NCBI GenBank assembly: GCA_944327195.1
Contig: CALVGV010000021.1
Span: forward strand, 1-39,744
Source of the DNA: an uncultured Limosilactobacillus sp.
GTDB lineage: Bacteria; Bacillota; Bacilli; Lactobacillales; Lactobacillaceae
Reading direction: 5' to 3'
Length of the DNA: 39,744 nucleotides
In this document: positions 6,870-14,772 of the stretch, one piece after another
How the letters are laid out: each line of letters begins with the position of its first letter
Numbering within the stretch: position 1 is the first letter of the stretch
The notes under the pieces: generated by a model
What the model saw: the letters and a program-made list of their open reading frames with translations, nothing else
Database searches by the model: none
Told to the model about the DNA's origin: nothing
Translations under genes and position numbers: made by a program

Positions 6870-8546
6870 CTAGTTTTCCAGCAGCTGCTGCAGGAGGCGG
6901 CGGGCCGATTCGTGGAGGGCCGCCGCCGACTTGTCGGTGCCGAGGTGGGTGTAGATTTCGCCGACCGGGGTCCCCTGCTTGAAGAGGGCGGCGAAGACCT
7001 GGTCGATCACCGGCCGGGTCTTTGCCTCTTCCTGGACCGGGCCAAAGGGGTTGGCGAAGAAGGTGGTCGTCATCCCCACCTCGTCGGTCGTGCCGAGGGC
7101 GCGGCGCTTGCCGGCGATGAAAACCTCCTTGGCCGCCTGCTCGTCATCGAAGAGGTGGACGCCGACCTGGTCGTCGTAGTTGTTGGCGTAGAGCCACATG
7201 TCGATCTTGTGGTTGGCCACCACCTCGGCGTACGGGGCGGCCGGGATGATGACGCGGGCGTTCTTTTGCTCGGGGTTCAAGAAGACGCCGCGGTCCATGT
7301 TGGCAAAGGCAACCGAGCTGGCCAGGTCGTCGAGGCGGACGAAGGCGCCGGTCTCGGTCCCGCGGGCGGTCACCGTCCCGTTCGCGGTCAGGGCAAAGGA
7401 GCCCATGTCGTCGAAGATCGTGTCGACGGCGACGATCTGCTGGTCGGCCACCTCCTGGAGGGCCTCGATCGACTCCGACTTGCCGGCGCCGGAGTCACCG
7501 AAGAAGACGACCGTCTTGGCGCGGCCGTCGGCGAAGCGGATCCGGACCATCGACCCGTGAATCGGCAGGCGACCGCGGTCGATCTCGTGGAGGTTGTGGA
7601 GGGTCAGGGCCATCTTCTTCATGTAGCCGAAGTAGGTGGTGTCATCGGTATACGGCACCTCGCCGACCCAGATGTCATTTTGCTCGTCGTGGTGGTAGTG
7701 GCTGACCATCCCGGCAGTTTCCTTCTGGCCAAAGAGCAGGATCAGGTCCGGCTTCTTGCCGGCCAGCTCGCTTTGCGGGGCGAGGGCGAAGAGGTTGGCC
7801 AGGGCGAGGCCGTTGACCAGGTAGTCGAGGTGGAAGTAGATCAAAGCCAGGCTGGTGCCGATCTTGGCCGGGTAGCAGAGCCACTCGCTCGGCTTGCCAG
7901 CAAAGCGGCCGATCGGGTTGGTATCAACGGCCGAGAAGAGGCCCTTGCGCTTGTTGGAGATGGTGTGCATCAGGAGCGGCGGCCGCAGCATCACCTTGTC
8001 GATGACTGAAATCGGTTCAAGGGCGGCGTACTCGGCCGGCAGTTTGGCGGCCAGCTGACGGGTCAACAGGCTAGCGTTGGTCCCGGCACTCAGCTCGCGG
8101 TAGGTGTGGTTTTCAAAGCCCTGGAGCTTTTCTTCGAGCATCCGGTAGGCCTCGACCACCAACTCGTTGAAGCGGCGGTCGACCTGGCGGAACTCCTGGC
8201 CGAGGATCTTGTTGGTAGTAGCGGTCTTGATTACCGAAACCCGCAAGAAGGAGCGGTAGAAGGAGTAGAAGCGCTCGAGGCTGGCCAGGATGGCGGCCTT
8301 ACTGAAGTGGTCGTAGGCGTGGGGATCGTCAATCAGCACCTTCGAGAAAACGGCCAGGTAGTCCTTGGCCGGCAGGGCCTCGAGGTTGCCGCTGATCTCG
8401 TCGCGGTGCTCGGCCTTCAAGAAGGCGGCCGCGAAGGTCTGAAGGTCCGGCGTATTCAGCAGCGAGATGACGCTCGTCGGGTAGCTGGCGTTGAAATTCA
8501 GCCGCGCCACCTTCCGACTCGGGCTCAGGTACAAAGAATCCGTCAT
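6870..8546 (-). CDS. HPr kinase/PEPCK-like P-loop protein, function unknown
   Basis: This is a 558-residue cytoplasmic protein. The clear feature is a Walker A loop GDSGAGKS at residues 350-357, followed about 25 residues later by VDTIFDDMGSF, an arrangement like the P-loop and following acidic motif of HPr kinase/phosphorylase (HprK/PEPCK superfamily). The first 300 residues show no domain I recognise, and the HprK signature His-containing region and N-terminal fold are not evident, so it should not be called HprK. The start is ATG at 8544-8546 with GGAGTG just upstream; an overlapping GTG three codons earlier lies inside the ribosome site. It is monocistronic between two terminators, in the lactobacillus neighbourhood of hup, der and ypiA. 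A nucleotide-dependent kinase or sensor role is inference. Confidence 0.75.
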   Translation of the reverse strand: MTDSLYLSPSRKVARLNFNASYPTSVISLLNTPDLQTFAAAFLKAEHRDEISGNLEALPAKDYLAVFSKVLIDDPHAYDHFSKAAILASLERFYSFYRSFLRVSVIKTATTNKILGQEFRQVDRRFNELVVEAYRMLEEKLQGFENHTYRELSAGTNASLLTRQLAAKLPAEYAALEPISVIDKVMLRPPLLMHTISNKRKGLFSAVDTNPIGRFAGKPSEWLCYPAKIGTSLALIYFHLDYLVNGLALANLFALAPQSELAGKKPDLILLFGQKETAGMVSHYHHDEQNDIWVGEVPYTDDTTYFGYMKKMALTLHNLHEIDRGRLPIHGSMVRIRFADGRAKTVVFFGDSGAGKSESIEALQEVADQQIVAVDTIFDDMGSFALTANGTVTARGTETGAFVRLDDLASSVAFANMDRGVFLNPEQKNARVIIPAAPYAEVVANHKIDMWLYANNYDDQVGVHLFDDEQAAKEVFIAGKRRALGTTDEVGMTTTFFANPFGPVQEEAKTRPVIDQVFAALFKQGTPVGEIYTHLGTDKSAAALHESARRLLQQLLEN

Positions 8547-8568
8547 CAAAATCACTCCTTTTGCTATT

Positions 8569-8585
8569 CCCGGGAGCGCCCCGGG
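8569..8585 (-). other. 5' UTR hairpin ahead of the HprK-like gene
   Basis: CCCGGG arms are separated by 5 nt, about 10 nt upstream of the GGAG ribosome site. No T-tract follows. Confidence 0.5.
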
Positions 8586-8699
8586 TTGGATTACCGAAAA
8601 TTATATCACACAAAGGCCGTCAAATGGCCGGTTTGCAGCAAAAAAAGGTGAACAAATTTTGGTTAACGATCATCAAATATCCGGGTTTGATTTGAAGAA

Positions 8700-8731
8700 A
8701 TTAAAAATCCGCCCCCGAAACGGAGACGGAT
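8700..8731 (-). terminator. Terminator of hup
   Basis: On the minus strand an 11-bp stem with several G-U pairs (ATCCGTCTCCG / CGGGGGCGGAT, loop TTT) is followed by TTTTTAATTT, 20 bp after the hup stop. Confidence 0.85.
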
Positions 8732-8750
8732 CCTGGTTGGTCAAGGATTA

Positions 8751-9026
8751 TTACTTAACCGCGTCCTTCAAAGCCTTCCCCGGCTTGAATGCTGGGACCT
8801 TGCTTGCAGGAATTTCGATTTCTTGACCGGTTTGCGGGTTGCGACCCTTCCGAGCGGCCCGTTGGCGAACTTCGAAGTTACCAAAGCCGATCAATTGAAC
8901 CTTTTCCCCCTTTGCAAGGGAAGCTTGGATGGAACTGAAAACTGCGTCAACCGCAGCGGTTGCATCCTTCTTGGTTAAACCAGTTGCACTTGCAACGTCG
9001 TTAACTAATTCTGCCTTGTTTGCCAT
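8751..9026 (-). CDS. hup: DNA-binding protein HU
   Basis: This 91-residue HU/IHF-family nucleoid protein has the usual length. It has the helical N-terminus ([10 protein letters not shown]), the signature [18 protein letters not shown] around residues 46-63 and the DNA-binding arm with the conserved proline region ([22 protein letters not shown]). It binds DNA as a dimer and compacts or bends the chromosome. The start is ATG at 9024-9026 with GGAGGTG upstream. It has its own promoter (9135-9163), a leader hairpin (9042-9074) and its own terminator, and codon use typical of a highly expressed gene. Confidence 0.97.
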   Translation of the reverse strand: MANKAELVNDVASATGLTKKDATAAVDAVFSSIQASLAKGEKVQLIGFGNFEVRQRAARKGRNPQTGQEIEIPASKVPAFKPGKALKDAVK

Positions 9027-9041
9027 GTGTTTCACCTCCAA

Positions 9042-9074
9042 CATTCGCGCCGGCATGGGCCGGGCGCGTGAATG
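9042..9074 (-). other. 5' UTR hairpin ahead of hup
   Basis: Imperfect stem-loop (CATTC..CGCGCC..GGC against GCC GGCGCG AATG, with two single-base bulges and loop CCAT) ending a few nt before the GGAGGTG ribosome site. Confidence 0.55.
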
Positions 9075-9134
9075 CTAAAACTGGAATTTCCAATTCTAAC
9101 GAAACAAGCGCCGAAACACTTCATTTCAAAACCT

Positions 9135-9163
9135 AGCATAGCATAGCAAAACCTTGATAGCAA
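9135..9163 (-). promoter_or_regulatory. Probable hup promoter
   Basis: Minus strand: -35 TTGCTA (9158-9163), a 17-bp spacer and -10 TATGCT (9135-9140), within a GCTAT direct-repeat tract. The resulting leader of about 100 nt contains the hairpin at 9042-9074. Confidence 0.5.
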
Positions 9164-9286
9164 GGCATTTTCGCCTCGTCTTACCAATTTTTTTAATGAA
9201 ATTAAGCCCGTTCTAAACAAGAAACTAAATTCTGCTCCTCCCCGCTACCAAGCAGGCAAAATTGTTCATTAAATTAAGTGCCCCGC

Positions 9287-10597
9287 CTACTTGCGCTTGC
9301 GTTTGATCACCCGGATCGGCGTCCCGGTGAAGTCAAAGGCGGCCCGGATCCGGTTTTCCAGGTAGCGCTGGTAGGAGAAGTGCATCAGGTCGGGATCGTT
9401 GACGAAGACGACGAAGGTCGGCGGCGCGGTGGCCACCTGGGTGGCGTAGTAAACCCGTAGCCGGCGGCCGTTGACGGTTGGCGTCGGGTTGGCGGCCAGG
9501 GCATCCATCAGGACGTCGTTGAGGACGGCCGACTGGACCCGCCGCTGGTGGTTGGCCTCGACGGTCTTGATCATTTCCGGCAGCTTGTTGAGCCGCTGGC
9601 GGGTCTTGGCCGAGACGAAGATGATCGGCGCGTAGGCCAGGTACTGGAACTCGTGGCGGATCAGGTTGGTAAAGTCGGTCATCGTCCGCTGGTCGCGGTC
9701 CGGGATCGTGTCCCACTTGTTAACAACAATGATCACCGCCCGGCCGGCCTCGTGGGCGTAACCGGCAACGTGCTTGTCGAGCTCGCGGATCCCCTCCTCG
9801 GCGTTGAGGACGACTAAGACGACGTCGGAGTCATCGATCGCCTTCATCGACCGCATCAGGGCGTAGCGCTCGGTGTTTTCGTAGAGCTTCCCCTGCTTCT
9901 TGATCCCGGCGGTGTCAACCATGGTGAACTTCTGCCCGTCGGCGGTGAAATTCGTGTTGATGGCGTCGCGGGTGGTCCCGGCGATGTCGGAGACGATCAC
10001 CCGCTCCTCCCCCAGGAGAGCGTTGACCAGCGAGGACTTGCCGACGTTCGGCCGGCCAATCAGGCTGAAGCGGAGAGTATCGTCGGCCTGCTGGTTCTTC
10101 TCCTCGGGGAAGTGCTTGATGACCTCGTCGAGTAGGTCCCCGAGGCCCACCCCGTGAACCGAGGAAACCGGGAAGGGCTCACCAAGGCCCAGCGAGTAGA
10201 AGTCGTAGATGTCGGCCCGCCGCTCCGGGTTATCAACCTTGTTGACGGCCAGGACGACCGGCTTCTTGGAGCGGTAAAGGAGCTGGGCCACCTGTTCGTC
10301 GGCGTCGGTGATCCCGTTTTGGACGTTGACGACAAGGACGATCACGTCGGCCTCGGCGATCGCCACCTCGGCCTGCTGGCGGATCTGGGTGACTAGCGGC
10401 TGGTCGGACAGCTCGATCCCCCCGGTGTCGATCAGGCTGAAGTCCTTGCCCAACCACTCGGCGTGGGCGTAGATCCGATCCCGGGTAACCCCCGGGGTGT
10501 CCTCGACGATCGAGATCCGGTCGCCGACGATCCGGTTGAAGAGGGTCGACTTGCCGACGTTCGGCCGGCCAACGATGGCGACAATTGGGTTTGCCAT
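9287..10597 (-). CDS. der: Ribosome biogenesis GTPase Der (EngA)
   Basis: This 436-residue protein has the two tandem GTPase domains that define Der, which acts in 50S ribosomal subunit assembly. Domain 1 shows GRPNVGKS (residues 10-17), [12 protein letters not shown] and NKVD. Domain 2 repeats [20 protein letters not shown] and NKWD. A C-terminal KH-like domain ends in a basic tail (RVIKRKRK). Length is normal. The start is ATG at 10595-10597 with AAGGAG upstream. It sits between rpsA and hup, the common Firmicutes order, and is preceded by the rpsA terminator and a short leader hairpin. Confidence 0.98.
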   Translation of the reverse strand: MANPIVAIVGRPNVGKSTLFNRIVGDRISIVEDTPGVTRDRIYAHAEWLGKDFSLIDTGGIELSDQPLVTQIRQQAEVAIAEADVIVLVVNVQNGITDADEQVAQLLYRSKKPVVLAVNKVDNPERRADIYDFYSLGLGEPFPVSSVHGVGLGDLLDEVIKHFPEEKNQQADDTLRFSLIGRPNVGKSSLVNALLGEERVIVSDIAGTTRDAINTNFTADGQKFTMVDTAGIKKQGKLYENTERYALMRSMKAIDDSDVVLVVLNAEEGIRELDKHVAGYAHEAGRAVIIVVNKWDTIPDRDQRTMTDFTNLIRHEFQYLAYAPIIFVSAKTRQRLNKLPEMIKTVEANHQRRVQSAVLNDVLMDALAANPTPTVNGRRLRVYYATQVATAPPTFVVFVNDPDLMHFSYQRYLENRIRAAFDFTGTPIRVIKRKRK

Positions 10598-10618
10598 AAT
10601 AAGATTCTCCTTTCCGAA

Positions 10619-10641
10619 GTGGGCCACGAGGTGGCGGCCAC
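10619..10641 (-). other. 5' UTR hairpin ahead of der
   Basis: GCCAC/GTGGC core stem with a 3-nt loop and an outer GTGG/CCAC pairing, directly upstream of the AAGGAG site of der. Confidence 0.45.
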
Positions 10642-10647
10642 AGAATA

Positions 10648-10681
10648 GAAAAAGAGGTCGAGAATCATCCCGGCCTCTTTT
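10648..10681 (-). terminator. Terminator between rpsA and der
   Basis: AAAAGAGG/CCTCTTTT arms around a 16-nt loop are followed on the minus strand by further T residues, just after the rpsA stop. The stem is short, so termination may be partial and der may receive readthrough. Confidence 0.65.
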
Positions 10682-10694
10682 GATTGATTAATGA

Positions 10695-11921
10695 TTACTT
10701 CCCGGCGTTCTTCAGTTCGTCACCGATCAGATCGCCAAGGGTAAAGCCACTTTCTTCTTCCGGAGCGTCAGCGGCGTAGTTGTTCCGCCGTGGGCGCCGG
10801 GAACCGCGGTTCCCCCGGTTGCCGTTGTCAGCGTCAGCCGGCTTTTCTTCGAGGGCCTTGATCGACAGACCAAGCCGTTGCCGTTCTGGGTCGACGTTGA
10901 TAACCTTAACCTTAACTTCTTGCCCCGGCTTCAGCACGTCGGCAGGGGTTGCGATGTGCTTGTGGGAGATTTGGGAAATGTGAACCAACCCTTCAACCCC
11001 CGGGAAGACTTCAACGAAGGCCCCGAAGCTGGTCAGGCGCTTAACGGTCCCGTCGAGCACAGTGTCAACGGCGGCCTTTTCTTCGATGTCATCCCATGGG
11101 CCCGGCAAGGTTTGCTTGATCGACAGGGAGATCCGTTCCCGTTCTGGGTCCACGCTGAGGACCTTGACCTTAACGTCTTGGCCGGCAGTCAAGACGTCGC
11201 TTGGCTTGTCAACGTGGTCGTAAGAAATTTCGGAAACGTGAACCAGACCGTCAACCCCACCGAGGTCGATAAAGGCCCCGAAGTTGGTCATCCGGGCAAC
11301 CTTCCCTTCAACAACATCACCGGCAGCCAGTTCGGAGAAGATCTTCTTGGCAGCGGCTTCGTGTTGCGCCTTAACAATTTCCTTGTGGGAAAGGATCAGG
11401 CGGTTTTCGCTTGGTTCGATTTCAATAATCTTGAATTCAAGCTCTTGACCAACGAATTGCTTCAGGTCTTCAACGTAGTGGTCAGTAATCATTGAGGCTG
11501 GAACAAAGCCACGAACGCCGGCGTCAACAACCAACCCACCCTTAACAGCTTGGGTAACCTTGGCCGTGATCGTTTCTTCGGCTTCAAACTTCTTTTGGAT
11601 TTCATTCCAAACCTTCATGGCTTCTAAGCGACGGTGAGAAAGCAGGTAGCTGCCGTTTTCCTTATCGCTCCCAATCTTGGAGATGACCACCAGGTCCAAA
11701 ACGTCGCCAACCTTAACGACATCGTTAATGTCGTCGACTGGCTTCGTGGACAATTGGTTGGCAGGAACAATCCCTTCAACCCCGGCGTCTTCAATCCCGA
11801 CGATTGCTTGGCGATCGTCATCGATTTGCAGCACCTTGCCCTTAACAACATCACCAACATTTACTTGCTTGATGCTGTCAAGCGCTTCTAACATCGCGTT
11901 ATTGTTTTCGATTTCAGCCAT
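10695..11921 (-). CDS. rpsA: 30S ribosomal protein S1 homologue
   Basis: This 408-residue protein has four S1 RNA-binding domains, starting near residues 22, 113, 202 and 287. Domains 3 and 4 are the most canonical (TNFGAFIDLGGVDGLVHVSEIS and LTSFGAFVEVFPGVEGLVHISQIS, each with the FGAF and GLVH core). A basic Arg/Asn-rich stretch and an acidic C-terminal tail follow. It is the short Gram-positive S1 (YpfD type), which binds mRNA and may contribute to translation of weakly structured messages. The start has a strong AAGGAGG. It lies downstream of cmk with a 78-bp gap. Codon use is that of a highly expressed gene, with fewer GC-ending codons than its neighbours. Confidence 0.96.
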   Translation of the reverse strand: MAEIENNNAMLEALDSIKQVNVGDVVKGKVLQIDDDRQAIVGIEDAGVEGIVPANQLSTKPVDDINDVVKVGDVLDLVVISKIGSDKENGSYLLSHRRLEAMKVWNEIQKKFEAEETITAKVTQAVKGGLVVDAGVRGFVPASMITDHYVEDLKQFVGQELEFKIIEIEPSENRLILSHKEIVKAQHEAAAKKIFSELAAGDVVEGKVARMTNFGAFIDLGGVDGLVHVSEISYDHVDKPSDVLTAGQDVKVKVLSVDPERERISLSIKQTLPGPWDDIEEKAAVDTVLDGTVKRLTSFGAFVEVFPGVEGLVHISQISHKHIATPADVLKPGQEVKVKVINVDPERQRLGLSIKALEEKPADADNGNRGNRGSRRPRRNNYAADAPEEESGFTLGDLIGDELKNAGK

Positions 11922-11999
11922 CTAAAAATATCCTCCTTGCAACAATCAACTCTAGCCACCATTCTACTAGAAAAAGCTGGCTTTGGCTAGGCCAAAAAG

Positions 12000-12677
12000 T
12001 TAATTGCTGGCACTTTTTTTGATCAAGCCACTAATTTCGTCCACTACCTGGTCGATCGTCAGGTGGGTTGAGTCCAGCCGGGTGGCGTCCGGCGCCTGGG
12101 TGAGCGGCGAAACTTCCCGCTCGGAATCGAGTTTGTCGCGGCGTTCAATCGCCGCCTGCAGTTCTTCCAGGGTGGTCGTGGCAATCCCCTTGCGCTTGTT
12201 TTCCTCAAAGCGACGCCGGGCCCGTTCGGCCGCCGAGGCCACCAAGAAGACCTTCACCTGGGCCGTGGGCAAGACGGTGGTCCCGATGTCGCGACCGTCC
12301 ATCACGATCCCGCCGCGGGCGGCAATCTGGCGTTGCTGGGCGGTCATTTCCTCGCGGACGGCCGGGATGGCCGCCACCGCCGACACGTTGGCGTTGATCT
12401 CGTTTTGGCGGATCGCCGTCGTCACCTCGGTGCCGTCGACGAAGACCCGCTGCTCGGGGTCGCCGGGCTTGAAGTCAATCTCGATCTGGTGGGCAAGGTC
12501 CGCCACCGCCTGGGTGTCATCGATTGCCACCCCGCGGTCGAGGGCCGCCCAGGTGACCGCCCGGTACATGGCCCCGGTGTCGCAGTACACGTACCCGAAG
12601 CGCTTGGCCACCCGCTTGGCGACCGTGCTCTTGCCGGCGGAGGCCGGCCCGTCAATAGCTACTTGTAACGCCTTCAT
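12000..12677 (-). CDS. cmk: Cytidylate kinase
   Basis: This 225-residue enzyme phosphorylates CMP and dCMP with ATP. It has the N-terminal P-loop DGPASAGKST (residues about 9-18), YCDTGAMYRAVT, MDGRDIGTTVLP and the RRRFEENKRKG lid region. Length is normal for Cmk. The start ATG has a GGAG-rich leader. It precedes rpsA in the conserved cmk-rpsA-der-hup order and follows the LysM protein gene by 21 bp, so it probably belongs to the ypbB-recQ-ypbE-cmk transcript. Confidence 0.97.
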   Translation of the reverse strand: MKALQVAIDGPASAGKSTVAKRVAKRFGYVYCDTGAMYRAVTWAALDRGVAIDDTQAVADLAHQIEIDFKPGDPEQRVFVDGTEVTTAIRQNEINANVSAVAAIPAVREEMTAQQRQIAARGGIVMDGRDIGTTVLPTAQVKVFLVASAAERARRRFEENKRKGIATTTLEELQAAIERRDKLDSEREVSPLTQAPDATRLDSTHLTIDQVVDEISGLIKKSASN

Positions 12678-12698
12678 TCTTCCTTTTCTCCTCCAAAC

Positions 12699-13268
12699 TT
12701 ACCGCACCCGCAGCTTTTCGCCCGGGTAGAGCTTTGCGGTGGTTGAAATCCCGTTTAACTTGGCCAGTTCACTGACCGTCAGCCCGTTGTTGACCGCGAC
12801 CCGGTAGATCCCCTGGCCGGATTCAACGGTGGCGTAGACCGCCGAGCTCGAGCTGGCGCTAGTCGAAGAACTGCTGCTGCTTGCACTCGTGCTGGTTGAA
12901 CTGGTGTTAGTCGTGCTCGAGCTAGTGGTTGACTTCCCCTTGCTTAGCTTAGTTGAACTCTTACTACTCGCGCTGCTAGCCGACTTGGAACTGGCTTTTT
13001 TTTTAGAACTGGTTGTTGAGGCCACCTGCTCGGTTTTCTGGCTCGGGTGGCTAAAGGACTTCTCGTGGTTCACCCAGTACAGAACCGGGGCGGCCGCCAA
13101 GATGATGATCAGCACCACCAGAATCGTGGTTACCCGCGAGGTGGCGGAACTTTGCTTGCGGTGCTCAGTTCGGGACAGGTTCCCCTCCTTATCGAGGTCC
13201 TGGTTGTCTTCAAAGGTCTTATCCCACAAGTGGTTGCCTTCTGCTCGTTCGTCTTCCCGACGCTTCAT
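12699..13268 (-). CDS. LysM-domain membrane-anchored protein, YpbE-like
   Basis: This 189-residue protein has a charged cytoplasmic N-terminus (about 45 residues), a single membrane segment (TILVVLIIILAAAPVLYW, about residues 48-65), a long Ser/Thr/Lys-rich low-complexity linker (about 80-143) and a C-terminal LysM module (YATVESGQGIYRVAVNNG to PGEKLRVR). The orientation puts LysM outside, where it would bind peptidoglycan. Gene order recQ-ypbE-cmk and domain layout match Bacillus YpbE, whose function is not established. The Ser-codon tract is repetitive and likely to vary in length between strains. The start has AGGAGGG upstream. Confidence 0.85.
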   Translation of the reverse strand: MKRREDERAEGNHLWDKTFEDNQDLDKEGNLSRTEHRKQSSATSRVTTILVVLIIILAAAPVLYWVNHEKSFSHPSQKTEQVASTTSSKKKASSKSASSASSKSSTKLSKGKSTTSSSTTNTSSTSTSASSSSSSTSASSSSAVYATVESGQGIYRVAVNNGLTVSELAKLNGISTTAKLYPGEKLRVR

Positions 13269-13326
13269 TTTCTTCCCTCCTCATTGGGCCTAATGTTCTA
13301 ATTTTAGCAGAGTTTTCCCCCGACTT

Positions 13327-14772
13327 CTAGCGATCTTCCCCGCTTCCTGGAGCCAGTTTCAACAGGGCCGCCAGCTGGCGCCGCCAGTCAGCCTGCAAGC
13401 GGGGGTGGGCCGCCGCCGGTTGCAGGCCCAGCATCGCCGGTTGCCAGTCCGGTTGGTGACAATCGCAGCAGGGTGTTTGCGGGTGGGCCGGCTCCCCAAA
13501 GGCGGTCAGCAAGTAGGAGCGCCGGCAGCCCCTTTCCTTAACGTAGCCGACCATTTTCGCCAGCCGCTGCTGGGCCAGTTTCCCCTGGGCGGCAAAGAGG
13601 GCCGGCAGGCGGGCCGGCGAATAGCCGTGGCGCAGGTAAAAGGCGATCACACTCCCCCGCTCGCCGAGGGCACTCAGCGGCAGCTTGCCGGCCAGGAAAC
13701 GCTCCAGCACCGCCTGGGAAGGCAGCTCGACCTGGTTTAGGAGGGCCGGCAGACTTTCATCCCCGGGGGCGTAGAGCAAAAGCGCCAGGGCGGGCTGGCC
13801 GTCGCGGCCGGCCCGGCCCAATTCCTGGGCATAGGCGGCCAGGCTGGCCGGCAAGTGGTAGTGGATGACGTAGCGCAGGTCGTTCTTATCGACCCCCATC
13901 CCGAAGGCCGAGGTGGCGCAGATCAGGTCCAGCTCGTTGTGCATGAACTGGGTCTGGAGGCGGTAGCGGCCGATGGCATCGAGGCCGGCGTGGTAGGCCG
14001 CCGCCCGCAGGCCCGTTTGGTCGCTGACCCAAGCGGCGAGCTGGTCGGCCTCCTTGCGGCTCGAAAGGTAGATCACCCCCGGGGCCCCGAGGCGGGGCAA
14101 CAGTTCCCGCAGGTAGGAGCGCTTTTCGGCCGCCGTTTCGACCTGCTTGACCGCCAGGAAGATGTTTTCGCGGTTGACCGAGCGGCGGACCGTCCGCACC
14201 CGGGAGGGGTTAAAGCCCAGCTTTTCCAGCAGGTCGCCGGCTACCCGGGGCGGGGCGGTCGCCGTCAGCATCAGGGTGGCGCTGGGCCGGAGGGCCGCCC
14301 GCGCCTCCTTGAGGAGGAGGTACTCGGGGCGAAAATCGGGCCCCCACTCGGAGACGCAGTGGGCCTCGTCGATCACCAGTAGGCTGATCTGCAACTGACG
14401 GAGGGCGCCGATGATCGGCCCCCGGCCGAGGGTTTCCGGCGAGGTGAAGATGAAGTGGTAGTCGCCGAGGGTGGCCAGGATGGCCCGCTGGTCGGCGGCG
14501 GTTACCGCCGAATTGAGGACCACCGCCCGGAAGTCCCCCTGGCGGGCAATCCGGTCGGCCTGGTCCTGCATCAGGGCAATCAGGGGCGAAACCACCAGGA
14601 TCACCCCGTCCAGGCAGTAGGCCGGCAGCTGGTAGAGGAGGCTCTTGCCGGCCCCGGTCGGTAAAATTGCCAGGGTGTCCTGGCCGGCCAGGACGGCTTT
14701 GAGGGTCTCTTCCTGGCCGGGGCGAAAATGGTCAAAGCCAAAGTGGTCCTGGAGTAGCTGGGTCAAGCGCAT
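13327..14772 (-). CDS. recQ: ATP-dependent DNA helicase RecQ (short form)
   Basis: This 481-residue superfamily-2 helicase shows FRPGQEE near residue 16, Walker A PTGAGKS (about 38-44), the DEAH box in VIDEAHCVSEWG, the SATF-like TLMLTATAP motif and motif VI ELGRAGRDGQ. The C-terminal part has a cysteine cluster (PCCDCHQPDW) consistent with the zinc-binding region; there is no HRDC domain, so this is the shorter RecQ seen in many Firmicutes. The start is ATG at 14770-14772; longer in-frame extensions run antisense-like through ypbB and lack family sequence. It overlaps the end of ypbB by 41 bp, implying translational coupling. It acts in unwinding of recombination and repair intermediates. 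Confidence 0.95.
   Translation of the reverse strand: MRLTQLLQDHFGFDHFRPGQEETLKAVLAGQDTLAILPTGAGKSLLYQLPAYCLDGVILVVSPLIALMQDQADRIARQGDFRAVVLNSAVTAADQRAILATLGDYHFIFTSPETLGRGPIIGALRQLQISLLVIDEAHCVSEWGPDFRPEYLLLKEARAALRPSATLMLTATAPPRVAGDLLEKLGFNPSRVRTVRRSVNRENIFLAVKQVETAAEKRSYLRELLPRLGAPGVIYLSSRKEADQLAAWVSDQTGLRAAAYHAGLDAIGRYRLQTQFMHNELDLICATSAFGMGVDKNDLRYVIHYHLPASLAAYAQELGRAGRDGQPALALLLYAPGDESLPALLNQVELPSQAVLERFLAGKLPLSALGERGSVIAFYLRHGYSPARLPALFAAQGKLAQQRLAKMVGYVKERGCRRSYLLTAFGEPAHPQTPCCDCHQPDWQPAMLGLQPAAAHPRLQADWRRQLAALLKLAPGSGEDR

Noticed and set aside
6870-8546. Calling the P-loop protein HprK or PEP carboxykinase
   Set aside because: Only the Walker A loop and the following acidic motif match; length and the N-terminal half do not fit either enzyme.
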